Shown piece after piece: positions 35,425 through 45,619 of a stretch of DNA of 64,000 nucleotides; the stretch's first letter is position 1, and every line of letters starts with the position of its first letter. The DNA comes from Polytrichum commune. Lineage: Eukaryota > Streptophyta > Polytrichopsida > Polytrichales > Polytrichaceae. A program made the position numbers and the translations under genes. The stretch covers positions 46,371,169-46,435,168 of the forward strand of contig OX485806.1 of NCBI GenBank assembly GCA_950295325.1, written 5' to 3'. Under the pieces are notes generated by a model, which had not been told where the DNA came from, searched no databases, and was given only the letters and a program-made list of their open reading frames with translations.

Positions 35425-38400
35425 CGGGAACCCATGATATTTTGAAATACCCCATCATATCCTTGAGTAGTCGGGGCACCATATGATGTATATGGTCTTA
35501 AAAATACATACCTCAACTGTATCCTAACACAAATCATTAATTTTCTATCCCAACAGTTAGACCAGTAAGTTGCCTATACATGATTTTAAAAAATCCACAC
35601 GAATATTTGCCTCCAATTAGAACTATAAGCCACGAATAGTTGCCTCCCATTAAAATTATAAGTCATTCACAATGTTAAAATTTTATTTAAAAGTCGAAAA
35701 AGTTGGGTAGTTTGACCTATGGTACATGTATTAAAAAAATCATATAATTAGGTTTTTAATGCAATTATATGCTTCAAAATATATTCATATCCTATATATA
35801 ATTACATTTTTTGATTCCTTGTTAGAAGGGCTACAAGGGTTTCCTACATTAAAACAGATTGTATCACTCAATATTGGACTAAAACGCATTATAAGTGATT
35901 ATGATCAGGACCATATAATACGGGAGTTGCGTACGTGGGTCAACGACGTGTCAAATGGATAACACAAAGGCAACTTGTTGAAGCCCCACCAATTTTTTCG
36001 CAATACAAAATCACAAGAGGCTACGAATATCCTTACATCGTCTCTAACATCTTTCTTCTTAGGGACAAACTAAAGCAAAGGGCCATCATCGGTGAGATAT
36101 GCACATGCAAATTCAAATAGAGCCTCAATGTTTTTTCTCTTGTGGTCGTTCGAAGGTGGGATTAGATATGGAGGAGATGAAACGTTAGGTACAGGTAAAC
36201 CTTCTAGAAAATCTACATTAATAAGATCAAAACTTCCAAAACTACAATCCTCTGAAGAAACCCTCCTCTTGCGTCCAGAACCCACCTATCAAAAGAACCA
36301 AAAAACAATAATTACACTCAAGTCCAAAGCATGTTGCAAAATCAACACCATATTTTATAAAATAAAAATAAATTCAGTATTCAATATACTGACCTTAGTC
36401 ACAAATTCAAATGTTTTCAACATTAACGGATTCACATGACCATCATTCTCCATCAATATTTGTATTGAAATTTTCTCCAACATCACTGAAGAAATTGGCC
36501 TAGAAGGTGAAGCACCATTGACAATGGTTTTTGACACATGTTGAGATCGTAGTGATCTCGAAATGGGACAAAACTTAGGTCCATCATTGCCTTGAGTGCT
36601 AGTTGTAGATGTTGAGGGACTAGGATTGCGTGCCATAATACCAGTTTGAGATGAAGGTGTTGGATTAGCCTCATCCACCTTTAAGCCACGCTTATGTCTA
36701 GTTTTTCCCTCCGATTTGACTACTTTCACCACACACACATCCTCATTGTTTATCATGTCAATATCATCAGGAGGCAAACCTATTAGACATGATTGTTTCA
36801 TGAGCTCCTCCTCCTCACTTGAACAAAATATAAGAGGACACTCAATGAACCATGGATAAGATTGCAAAGTGGCATAATCCCATATTCTTATCTGGGTTGC
36901 CGTAAAAATGCAAAGGTCACTAGATTTGTCAGCCCATGAAGAGAAACAACTTGGAATGGAGCCCAAGGAGATGGCGTTTGAAGCCAATAACTCGTTTTTT
37001 ATGTACCTTTGACACAAAATAACAAGTTAATTAAAGTTAGTAAATTAATTATTTCAAGGCAAACTTCAAGCATGCGATGAAATAATTGAAGTTATAAAAC
37101 AAAAAAATATAGAGTACTTGAATACCACTCGTTTGATAGCAATGCCTCCACCAAAAATTTTACCGAGTAGACCTAGATTTTGGCAATGCACTCATGCCAC
37201 CAAAAAAATGCCGGATTGCTTTTGTTCAAAGCATAATGCGCCATTTCTCAATGTACTAAGTAGGCCTAAGTATAGGTGCGCTCCAAAGAATCTTGACATT
37301 CATTTCTTTTTCCATATTATCAAATTGTTTCACAAAATCATCTTCCAACTGCAAAATGACACATATGCATCACGACCATTGACCAAATCATAAAACATTA
37401 AAGTTTTGAAATGAAAACACATAGACATTTAAGGATGAGGGAAAACCTGGGCCCAGAATGACGCTTTGATCAATTATTTTTCAAGTTTTTTTTCATTAAT
37501 ATCTCCCAATGGGAAGCGCAGAGATTCACGGGACATATCGCTAGAATTCTACCACCTCAACCATTTGATTTTGAAGATTAATTTCACTGGAGCAGTTGCA
37601 ATCATTTGTAATTTTTATAGGATCATGGTATGCTCGGAGTGATCTCCAAAATGTTTATTGATTTGTGAAATGGAAGGTGAAAATAGTAAAAAAATTCTCA
37701 TATAGAATGTCGAAATAAATGCTATATAGAAAAACATAATAACTTACCTCATCCAAAAAGTTGAACCCATTGGCTGGATTTGCGACAGCGAGAAGTTTTT
37801 CAAAAAAAATTCACGAATTGATAATATTTTATTTTTTTGCATTCCGCATGACATCCTAAATACCTTTTGTTGTCCTTGATTGAAATGGGATTTTCTCATT
37901 GTATTTACGAGGTGCATTTTCAGTCATAGAGGCTATCTTATGCTATATAAACAAAAAATAAGAATTAGTTTAAGGTTCATTAGTAAAAATATCTTCAATA
38001 ACAAGGCTTAACATGAATTAAAATACCTACCTTATATAGAAATTGACTAAAGACTAGAAACATACATGTTCACATCATGCATAGCATTTAGAAAAAAGGC
38101 CACCGAACCAGTTGATTCAAGTACGATACAATCAACAGAGTAATGTCACTCTCTATCTTCTTTATGCAGCCTATCGATATGGCGGCGCCAAGCTGTCACC
38201 CAATGGTTACCCTTCCAAACAAAAAACATTTTACCACAAAAACTTTCATAATCTTTGTAATTCTTGAGGATTTCCTCAAATGATTTATTGGAAGATTGTC
38301 AGTACTCTCCCCAAGTATCTGCATCCCGAATATCCATAGTATTTTCATCTTTGTCATATGGAGATACGTATAATACCCTATCACCCTCCCTATAACCATT

Positions 38401-39495
38401 CACAAATTCATTCTCCAAAAGTTAGACATCGATTTCCAAGATTGAACTCACAACAGGCAACGGTATTAACCGACAAAGAAAGATTGAAAATCTTAGCTTT
38501 GAAAACGGCTTCATATGAAGTCCTCCAATCAAATAATTGAAGTTGGTATTTTGCAAATCTCGCATATGATACAAAGTCTCTTCCACATTCAACAAATCAT
38601 AAGGCAGTGGAGGACCGCTATCGTCATCTCCACCATCCTGAAATACAAATTACAAATAAAATAAAATAAACATACAACTATTAAAAAAAAAAACATTCAA
38701 TCCAACTGAATAAACATTATTCGTCAACAAACAACCACTCACAACAAAAAGCTAAGCCCTCAACCTTTTAGAAATCCTTCTAGCTTCAATTTCAACCTTT
38801 AAGCTTCTTCATTGAAAGTCTTTGATGCACTACAAACCCATCAAGTAAATCACACAACAACTTCCAAGCATACATATCAAAGCAAGATACAAGTAATGAA
38901 GATAAACAAGTGCAAGAAGAAAGACAAAAATAAGACATGAAGAGGCAAGAAGAAAACCCTAAAATTCCAAAAAACCTAGTCTCGGACCCGGAACTCACTT
39001 TGTTAAAATTTTGATGTTTTTTCTTGCTTCTTCATTTGTTGTTTTTGTGGACATTAATGTCTCATTCTCAGCACCTTATGAAAGCAAGGGCTAGATGAAG
39101 GTGATGAAATCCGTGCCCTCAACCTTTAAGAAACATTTGAAGCATTCAAATTCAATCTTCTTACCTTAAGCTTTTGAACCGCGGTGGAGTTGCCCCCTCC
39201 ATCAATTTCCATGCTCCCTCTTCCTTCTTCTATCAAGCGTCTTCTTACTTCATCTTCTATACCATCTCCTCCTTCTTCATCTTCATTCAAGTCTTCCCCT
39301 TCATCCTCGGCTTCAGAAGAATATTCTTGGTGTCCGTAATTCTTTCCGTATTGGTTTCGCCTCCAATGTAAAATGTTGAGCCGAGCCTATCGAAGTATCT
39401 TCGTCTCCGGGCTTAAACAATATAGTTCTCGATGTCAAAAATGCCTCTCCCTCATAGACCCTACTCAAATTTTTGCCCATTCTTGATCTCGCCAA

Positions 39496-40000
39496 TGTTT
39501 TTATGGTGGAGTATTTAAAACCACCCCTCTTTCTCTTCTGCTTGTTGGTGTCGCATAATCATGTTCTTGCATTTACAACTTTAAAAATATTTTAGGTCTC
39601 TGCATGCGCTTTTTGCATAACCTAAAAACTCTGCTTCACTTTGAAGTTGTAAGAAGTTTGAAAAATATCATAACTCATTATGTCTTGTTCTTCTTTGGGA
39701 TTTAGGGTTTATTAATGGCCCACCACCATCATCTTTGAATCCCAAACATTAAGATATTGAATTTTATTTGGAAGCTAGAAATACGCTATTAAAATATATT
39801 CCTTGCATTGATCATTGTCTATCCAATGTAAGCAACAACTGGCATTATTTTTTTTACACCTACCAACCCATGTGCATCATCTATTTCAATAGACATTCAT
39901 CTAATATATTTTTCAAATCCACAAATTAAAATTTTTAACACACAATATAAGTAGGTCATGGTTTCCATAGTGTGATATACATTGCATCCACACATTCTTC
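39496..40000. other. divergent intergenic region of the inner element
   Basis: This lies between the start of the minus-strand methyltransferase-like gene and the plus-strand transposase, so it would hold both promoters. Plain AT-rich sequence is seen; no clear TATA box was assigned. Confidence 0.4.
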
Positions 40001-40130
40001 ATGGCTACCATCCGTGCTCATGGATCCTTTGTATCCTTCAATTTGCCTCTTGAGGGTGATGGTTGTGTGGTTGTTTTAGAAGATTTGCTTGGTTTGAGAT
40101 TCAACCTCCAAATAGGAACCATTTATGTAG
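40001..40130 (+). repeat. first copy of a duplicated transposase 5' segment
   Basis: The frame from ATG 40001 reads MATIRAHGSFVSFN, then VVVLEDLLGLRFNLQIGTIY. The same protein start recurs from ATG 40357 (MATIRAHGSFVPF) with a small deletion and in-frame stops. The second copy runs into the rest of the transposase frame, so the 5' end was tandemly duplicated with ~356-bp spacing. Confidence 0.65.
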
Positions 40131-40356
40131 AATTTCCCATTTATGTAGATTATTTTTAGGATCTCGTTTAGGATTCTATGTCTTGCTTGTAAATATTCTC
40201 TGAATACTATTATGATTTGTCTCCTTTTGTATTATTAGATGCTATGGTATCACATGTTTTCATTTCCATCCATTATTATATTATACATCATTCAATACAA
40301 AAGGGACATTGATCCAATATTATTGTGAGGTGTTGTTTATCTATTCTTTGTTCTTC

Positions 40357-43300
40357 ATGGCTACCATTAGAGCTCACGGATCTTTTGTTCCCTTCAAGAT
40401 GATGGTCATGTGGTTGTCTCGGAGGATTTGTTTAGTTTGAAATTCAACCTCTAGATAGGAACCATATATTTAGAGAAGGAGATGTACTTTGCAGATGGAG
40501 AGGTGTGTGAAACAATTTTGGTTCAAAAAAATAGAACTGAGGTTGGTTTTATGTGGATCTTAGGACCTGGTTCATTTAGAGTGATAGGTCTTTTTGAGTC
40601 TCAGATGCAAACTTCAACTGTTATATTGACAAACGAATCCGGTACATCCATAGTTCAAATTCCCTATGTTGCACCTGTTAAATTAGAATCCACTGATGAT
40701 AATGTGTTAGTTCTATAAGATTTAGAAGATGACCTTTGTGCATCTGTTGATCTTTCAAACACATCACCGTTTTCATTTAAAAGTGTTCATTCCACTTCTT
40801 CACAACTTTCTATACATGTAGCCAAATCCCCATGCGGTCCTATGTATAGGAGGTTGGTTCCTCAAATCTTACCTTCTCAACGTCCTCCACTACACCCTTC
40901 ACCTTCATCTGTAGGGTCTACTATCGTTGATGCCTTAAAGCTTACAAAGTCAAGAAAAAAATCAAAGTCAAATATCGCATCCATTGATTTTGACAATATA
41001 GATGTTCGTGATGTCAAGTACTTACCATCTTTTTTTAATGCCGACGTTTTGTTTCTCTTGCCCCCTGTGGCACTTAAAGTTCCAAGTACGTATGGCCACT
41101 CAATGGACGACATGAATAAGATGTGCGATGGTCACCTTTGGTGCACCACCAAAACCACGAATATCCAAAATGATTTTGGATTATCCTTCTGGCGGTCTAC
41201 TTGTGCAGGTCATCTCTAATGTCCTAATGACTATTGTGATTACATGCATCGCAATGGGGGTCTCCGAAACAACACCGAATGGGTTGGTTCAACTCCTCTC
41301 CCATTTGTTGTGGGGAATATTTCCCCTATTAGGTCCACTATTGAGTGTAAGGTATGTCGTTCTACACCTGTGTGCATTTCTTTGTGTCATGCTCGAATAA
41401 TATACATCCACTCCACATCTGTTGGTATGTCCAGGGTTTGCATTCATCTTGGTGTACATGATCATCCTGTGGCCAATGGCACATGCTGTGAATCATTGGA
41501 CATGGCATACCAGTGCGTTGCAAATGAAGTATTGAAAACACCCACAGTAAAAAACTTCAGCCATAGTTATGGCAGCGAGCAAACAATTTCTGGCCGATTA
41601 CCTTCTCAAATCTCCCGCTAGTGGCGAAAACCATCACTTGGTTGGTTCATCTCTAGAGGTGGTCATGGACAAGTTCAGCACTCTTGCGTCCCCAAATTGT
41701 CGTAATTTTGTATCTGGATCAAAACGTTTTTTGCATAGTAGAATGGAAACTATGGATAGTATTATGGCACATAAAGACTACTTTGCTTTTAAGTTCGTCC
41801 ACTGTAGTCAGTTCCCAGGGCAATCAAAAGATAAATTGTTTATTTTCAAGATGTCTGTAGACCTACCAGGTAGTGGTGTGGAACTTGTGAAGAAGATGCA
41901 AGTCGGGGGGGAGGATATGGAGAATTTTTGGATTATGTTTGACCATATCAAACGTTTGAAAGATTGGACGATAATGGTTTGCCCTGTATACAACAGTCGA
42001 TACTGTAAAGTGTTAACCATTGCGTGCTGTGATATGCAATATAAAAATGATGCACCACAATTTCTTTTTTGGGAAAATTTGAATTATGTCACGGCAAAAA
42101 ATGGTGTATCAAACGTAAACTTCAAAGGGTTTATGGCTGATAGTGTTCAAGCTAATTGGAATGCGGTGAGGACAATTTATGGGGATGGTGACCCAAGTCT
42201 CCCCATGGTTGCATGTGAGCGTACATGTCTTTTCTATTGATCTACGAGCTTGGATAAGGTGACCCAAAAGTATATCAAACCATCCTTGCAATTTCAACAC
42301 AAGCAAATATGCAAGGATTACAAAGACGCGAAAATAATGGACGACGCCGAGACTAAGTATCATGTGATTCGTTCTTGGTGGTTGTCATCCGGAGCTGCCT
42401 CGGACGAAGGCATCCTTGGCCTTTCAAAGTAGTTGGATTTTTGGCACTTTCATTACAGACAATGGGGTGGTCATATGTTATTTGTAAGTACATATCAAAA
42501 TTCATTATTCAATGTCATTCAATTTTTTTCCACTATTATATATATCTTATGTTTATTTTATCCTCATATTTGTTTCTTGTTCATAGGATATGACAATAGA
42601 AGAAATTGAGGAAATGCCAACTTGCAATTTTGCAGAGACTGTACACAACAAATGGCTCCAATAGTCCGGTAACAAGATGACTTATTTATATGAAGCTATA
42701 GTGGACGACATGATCCGTGCCTATATGCAAATTGCAAATTACTGGACATGGTTGAAAGGGGAGTCTAATGGTAAAGGTCATGGTTCGGCATCTTTGAAAC
42801 TCAAAGCGGCTACGAGATGTGGAGATCCAAAAATGTTGGTTGATGCCATGAAGGCTTACCCAGAGACAGAAGACATCAACACTAGAGATTGTACATTGGA
42901 AGGGTTAGAGCTCTTTGGTTCCACCAAACGCAAATTCAACCTACCACCGAATTTTGATTGTGACTCTCATCGACCCGACAAAGTGAATTATTCCATTTTT
43001 TGTCCCAACACCCGAGCAATTCGTCAACGCATAGAGGAATTATTGATCTCTGCAATTCATGGTATGGCTCATACCACGTCCGTGTTAGAGACTGATTGTC
43101 TTGCTTCTAAGTGGCACATTGCAAGATTACCACCCAACTCAGCCAAACGATGTTGAGCACTGCAAGCCATTACAGGGACTATGTGCAATGCCAAAGTCGA
43201 GACTGGAAAACATGGCACACCTACTCCAACATACAAAGGACTCATGAAGGAATTTCACTCTCTCAACAATGTGGAATATGAATTTTGGTTTTGCCTTGAT

Positions 43301-43954
43301 GACATTAAGCGTTGTGTGAGTGGTAGTAAGAAGAAATATGTGTTAGATTGGCCTATAGTGCCCAACACGTGGCCGGTGAAAATAGGTACCAATCTATCGA
43401 GAGAGGAGATTTTGGCACTTGAAGATGTTGGATTTCAACTACAGCAGAAGGAGGCATTGTCCCCTCGTCGTAGGTTTTCAACAATCACAACTCTCCCCAT
43501 CCCTCGCTTTTATTTTCGTATGCCACCAAACCCGGACGCCCACCCTACATTCAAGTTTGGGAAGACAGTGCGTCGTAATCCAACAGCACCGCTGGCGGAT
43601 CACAAAAACAAATGGGAGAGCGTCGGACTCATGGAAGGTTACTATGTGGTTGGAGTCACTGCCATTCCATATCCGGGCTTTGGAGTGATAATCAACATTT
43701 TTTCCAAGCAGGATATCACATACCATGTCACAATTGGCGACATCCCCCATTGCACGTGTCCAGACTTCACAAAAATGTCCTCTCAAGCATTGGGAAAGAA
43801 AAGGATATGGATGTATTGCAAACATCTTTATTATGTGTTAAGATTTTTGTGCAAGGTGGATTATGATAGTGATAAGTTCATTCATGCACCTACATATACG
43901 TACAATGAGGTTATGTGTTTAGTTGAACTTGCTGGTGTTGTAGAATATGAGTAG
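40357..43954 (+). pseudogene. SWIM-domain (Mutator-like) transposase of the inner element
   Basis: One frame runs from about 40482 to 41550. It includes a Cys/His-rich segment (about 41220-41490: CPNDYCDYMHRNGG, later CKVCRSTPV and HLGVHDHPV) that looks zinc-binding. A +1 frameshift near 41560 leads to a frame with FIFKMSVDLPGS, LTIACCDMQ and KGFMADSVQANWNAV, the last a candidate DDE-site Asp at 42139-42141. A GT-AG intron (42484-42586) keeps phase 0. The C-terminus has a SWIM zinc finger, C-x-C-x19-C-x-H (Cys at 43751 and 43757, Cys 43817, His 43823), and the frame ends at 43954. In-frame stops at 40716, 41217, 42238, 42430, 42662 and 43154 disable it. Known SWIM transposases bind terminal repeats and catalyse excision and integration in the nucleus. 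Confidence 0.8.
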
Positions 43955-44144
43955 TTGTGCAAATGTTGGTTGTAACTACATGTATAAGGATGTCAATAAA
44001 TGACATGTATTGGTTTGAATTATTATAATAAAAATGAACAATAGATTGAAAGTGTTTTAAATGATCCTTTCACTTGTGCTTCACTTAAATACTGGCAATT
44101 TACAATTGAAAATATGCAATTAATTTGTCAAAAATTTGATTATG

Positions 44145-44268
44145 TACCCTAAACCCGTGTGTCTTTACTAAATTTGGATTCATTGCTCATATGTTACTGC
44201 TCATTGGTCATGTGTTACTGCTCACTGCTCACCGCTCACTGCTCATCGCTCATAAGATAGTTTCCCTT
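44145..44268 (-). repeat. right terminal repeat of the inner element
   Basis: On the minus strand it starts AAGGGAAACTATCTTATGAG, runs through GCGATGAGCAGTGAGCGGTG and similar reiterations, then has AGACACACGGGTTTAGGGTA. It is the inverted counterpart of 33351-33475. Confidence 0.7.
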
Positions 44269-44278
44269 TGTTACAATC
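44269..44278 (+). repeat. target-site duplication, right
   Basis: TGTTACAATC, identical to 33341-33350. Confidence 0.8.
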
Positions 44279-44375
44279 TAATATTACAACAACCAAGAAT
44301 CAAGTTTGCAAACATTTAAATATGTAATATTCAAACATGCAAAAAATCAAGTATGCAAATATTATAATAAATAAC

Positions 44376-45558
44376 TCATAATGAAATATAATATAAATTA
44401 AAATTAAAATTAACCTCTGCCAAAAATTCCATTCCGTTTCTTGGATCTGCAACTGCGAGCAATTTCTCAAATTCTCTGGTTATGATACTTTTGATGATTT
44501 TTGTATGTGTCTTTGATATTACCTCTCCCAATCCTTGTTCTGACCTTTCCACGGAAGGTGTAGTCTCATTATAAATCCTACATGCCTCGTCAATAGCCAC
44601 AACAACTTCAAGCTGCATGCACAAATACATAATGAGTCCTTAACTTTCAAAATAAATATGAAAACAAATATACAAAAATGAAATGGGGGTTTGAAATTGG
44701 ACCTTGTACAAGAATCCTACAAAGGCATCAATTATTAAAGCATACCAAGTCGAATTAGCATTTTTTTTCTCACTCTTTTTGTAATCAATAGTTGAAATCA
44801 ATGATTTGAAATCCTCAAGAGGTAGAAGATCAAAATCACGAATGTGATGAAGTTTGTGGACAAGATTGGTCTTCACAGTCATTTTCAGTGGACCTAGGGA
44901 AAAAAATGTTAATCAAAATTTTAAAATTCAAAAACCAAAACAACTTGCAAAAAATGGATATGGATTTTATACATGTTCACATCATGCATTGCTTCAAGAA
45001 GTACTCCAACATTGCCAAATGCATTCAAGCATATGCAATCAACTGCATAATGTCATTCTCGATCCTCTGCATGAAAACGCTCTATATGTCGTCGCCATGT
45101 AATCACTCGATGATTTCCTTCCCAAACAAAAAACATTTTGTTTTGCAAATTGACATATTCATCATCATCAGCATTAAGTTTTTGTTCAAATGAGGCATTA
45201 GCTGCACGCCAATGAACATTCCAAGTTGCTTCCATTTCAACATTCAATTCAAATTGATTGCCATTTTGATAAAAAATTGTTACATAGAGAACCCTATTGC
45301 CTTCTCTGTAGCCATTGATGAATTCACTCTCCAATAATTGCACGTCAACCTCAAGCACATGTCGAACAATAGCCAATGAAACCAAACGACATATAGAATT
45401 GGAAATCCTAGACTTCCCTAATGGTTTAATGCGCAAGTTGCTAATCATAGAATTGAAGTCGGTTTTTTGTGGTTTTAGATCCCATTGACAATCTTTTCAA
45501 CATCCTTCAATAATTCAACATTTATATCATCATTAACGTGATCACTGGCACTACAATC
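44376..45558 (-). pseudogene. ParB/N4-N6 methyltransferase-like gene, outer copy, 5' half
   Basis: Three minus-strand exons match the early exons of the inner copy. 45558-44973 has NGYREGNRVLYVTIFYQNG, then NKMFFVWEGNHRVITWRRHI. 44891-44704 has LEDFKSLISTIDYKK and WYALIIDAFVGFLYK at a GT donor. About 44610-44410 has RSEQGLGEVISKTHTKIIKS, then FEKLLAVADPRNGMEFLAE. The GNHR motif is intact here, while the inner copy has GNHW. An in-frame TGA at 45053 falls in DRE-stop-HYAVD. The first exon expected from the inner copy (MARSRMGK-type) is missing; TCACAC-rich sequence starts instead. The remaining exons continue at 33085-30500, across the inserted element. Confidence 0.65.
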
Positions 45559-45619
45559 CTGAATCCAAAAACAATTGCAAATTATTAATAAAATATGTAT
45601 TCTCATTTATAATCTCACA

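Larger units (their letters stand above)
34690..35830 (-). other. extra ~1.1-kb segment within the inner methyltransferase-like gene
   Basis: In the outer copy the two flanking exons are only ~180 bp apart, so this segment is an addition. It holds a short minus-strand frame (about 35290-35094) starting MDCEMKRRG and ending TPLRRSTRLKN, interrupted by one TGA. It also has a 47-bp tandem repeat and a telomere-like motif. No terminal repeats were recognised. Confidence 0.45.
33890..39495 (-). pseudogene. ParB/N4-N6 methyltransferase-like gene, inner copy
   Basis: Exons on the minus strand, 5' to 3'. 39495-39165 starts MARSRMGKNLSRVYEGEAFL and has an acidic tail with one frameshift. 38637-38066 has NGYREGDRVLYV, then KMFFVWKGNHWVTAWRRHI. 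About 37940-37740 has FEKLLAVANP. About 37690-37447 has KIKWLRW and SFWAQ. About 37340-37120 is degraded. 37017-36370 is an uninterrupted frame with a Ser/Thr-rich linker. About 36290-35830 has FDLINVDFLEGLPVPN, then FACAYLTDDG and KNWWGFN. 34675-34425 has VPWRGGREK, then ALTTPASVVLDAYTSTG. 34304-34194 has SGRHLVAYEEDSTLFDAIL. About 34010-33890 has GLPVYAENVAQIMARSM. The GNHR-like segment resembles the ParB fold signature; the C-terminal half resembles a beta-class DNA methyltransferase. The catalytic (D/N/S)PP(Y/F) position is not conserved. Stops at 38422, 38299, 38146 and 37549 make it a pseudogene. Confidence 0.65.
33351..44268. mobile_element. large terminal-repeat DNA transposon encoding a SWIM transposase and a methyltransferase-like protein
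   Basis: This ~10.9-kb segment is bounded by a 10-bp duplication and by imperfect inverted ends: GGAGAGTGTTATCATGTGAG on the left, and AAGGGAAACTATCTTATGAG on the minus strand at the right. Both ends continue with reiterated GAGCGGTGAG-type motifs. It holds two divergent genes: a methyltransferase-like gene on the minus strand (about 33890-39495) and a transposase on the plus strand (40001-43954). A 9-10 bp duplication and a SWIM-containing transposase fit the Mutator superfamily, but the family assignment is inference. Both genes carry disabling mutations, so it is not autonomous now. It sits between exons of a second copy of its own methyltransferase-like gene. Confidence 0.75.

Noticed and set aside
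33351-45558. TGA reassigned to tryptophan in this region
   Set aside because: TGG is common in the same frames, TAA and TAG stops also occur, and several TGA codons are copy-specific, which fits mutation.
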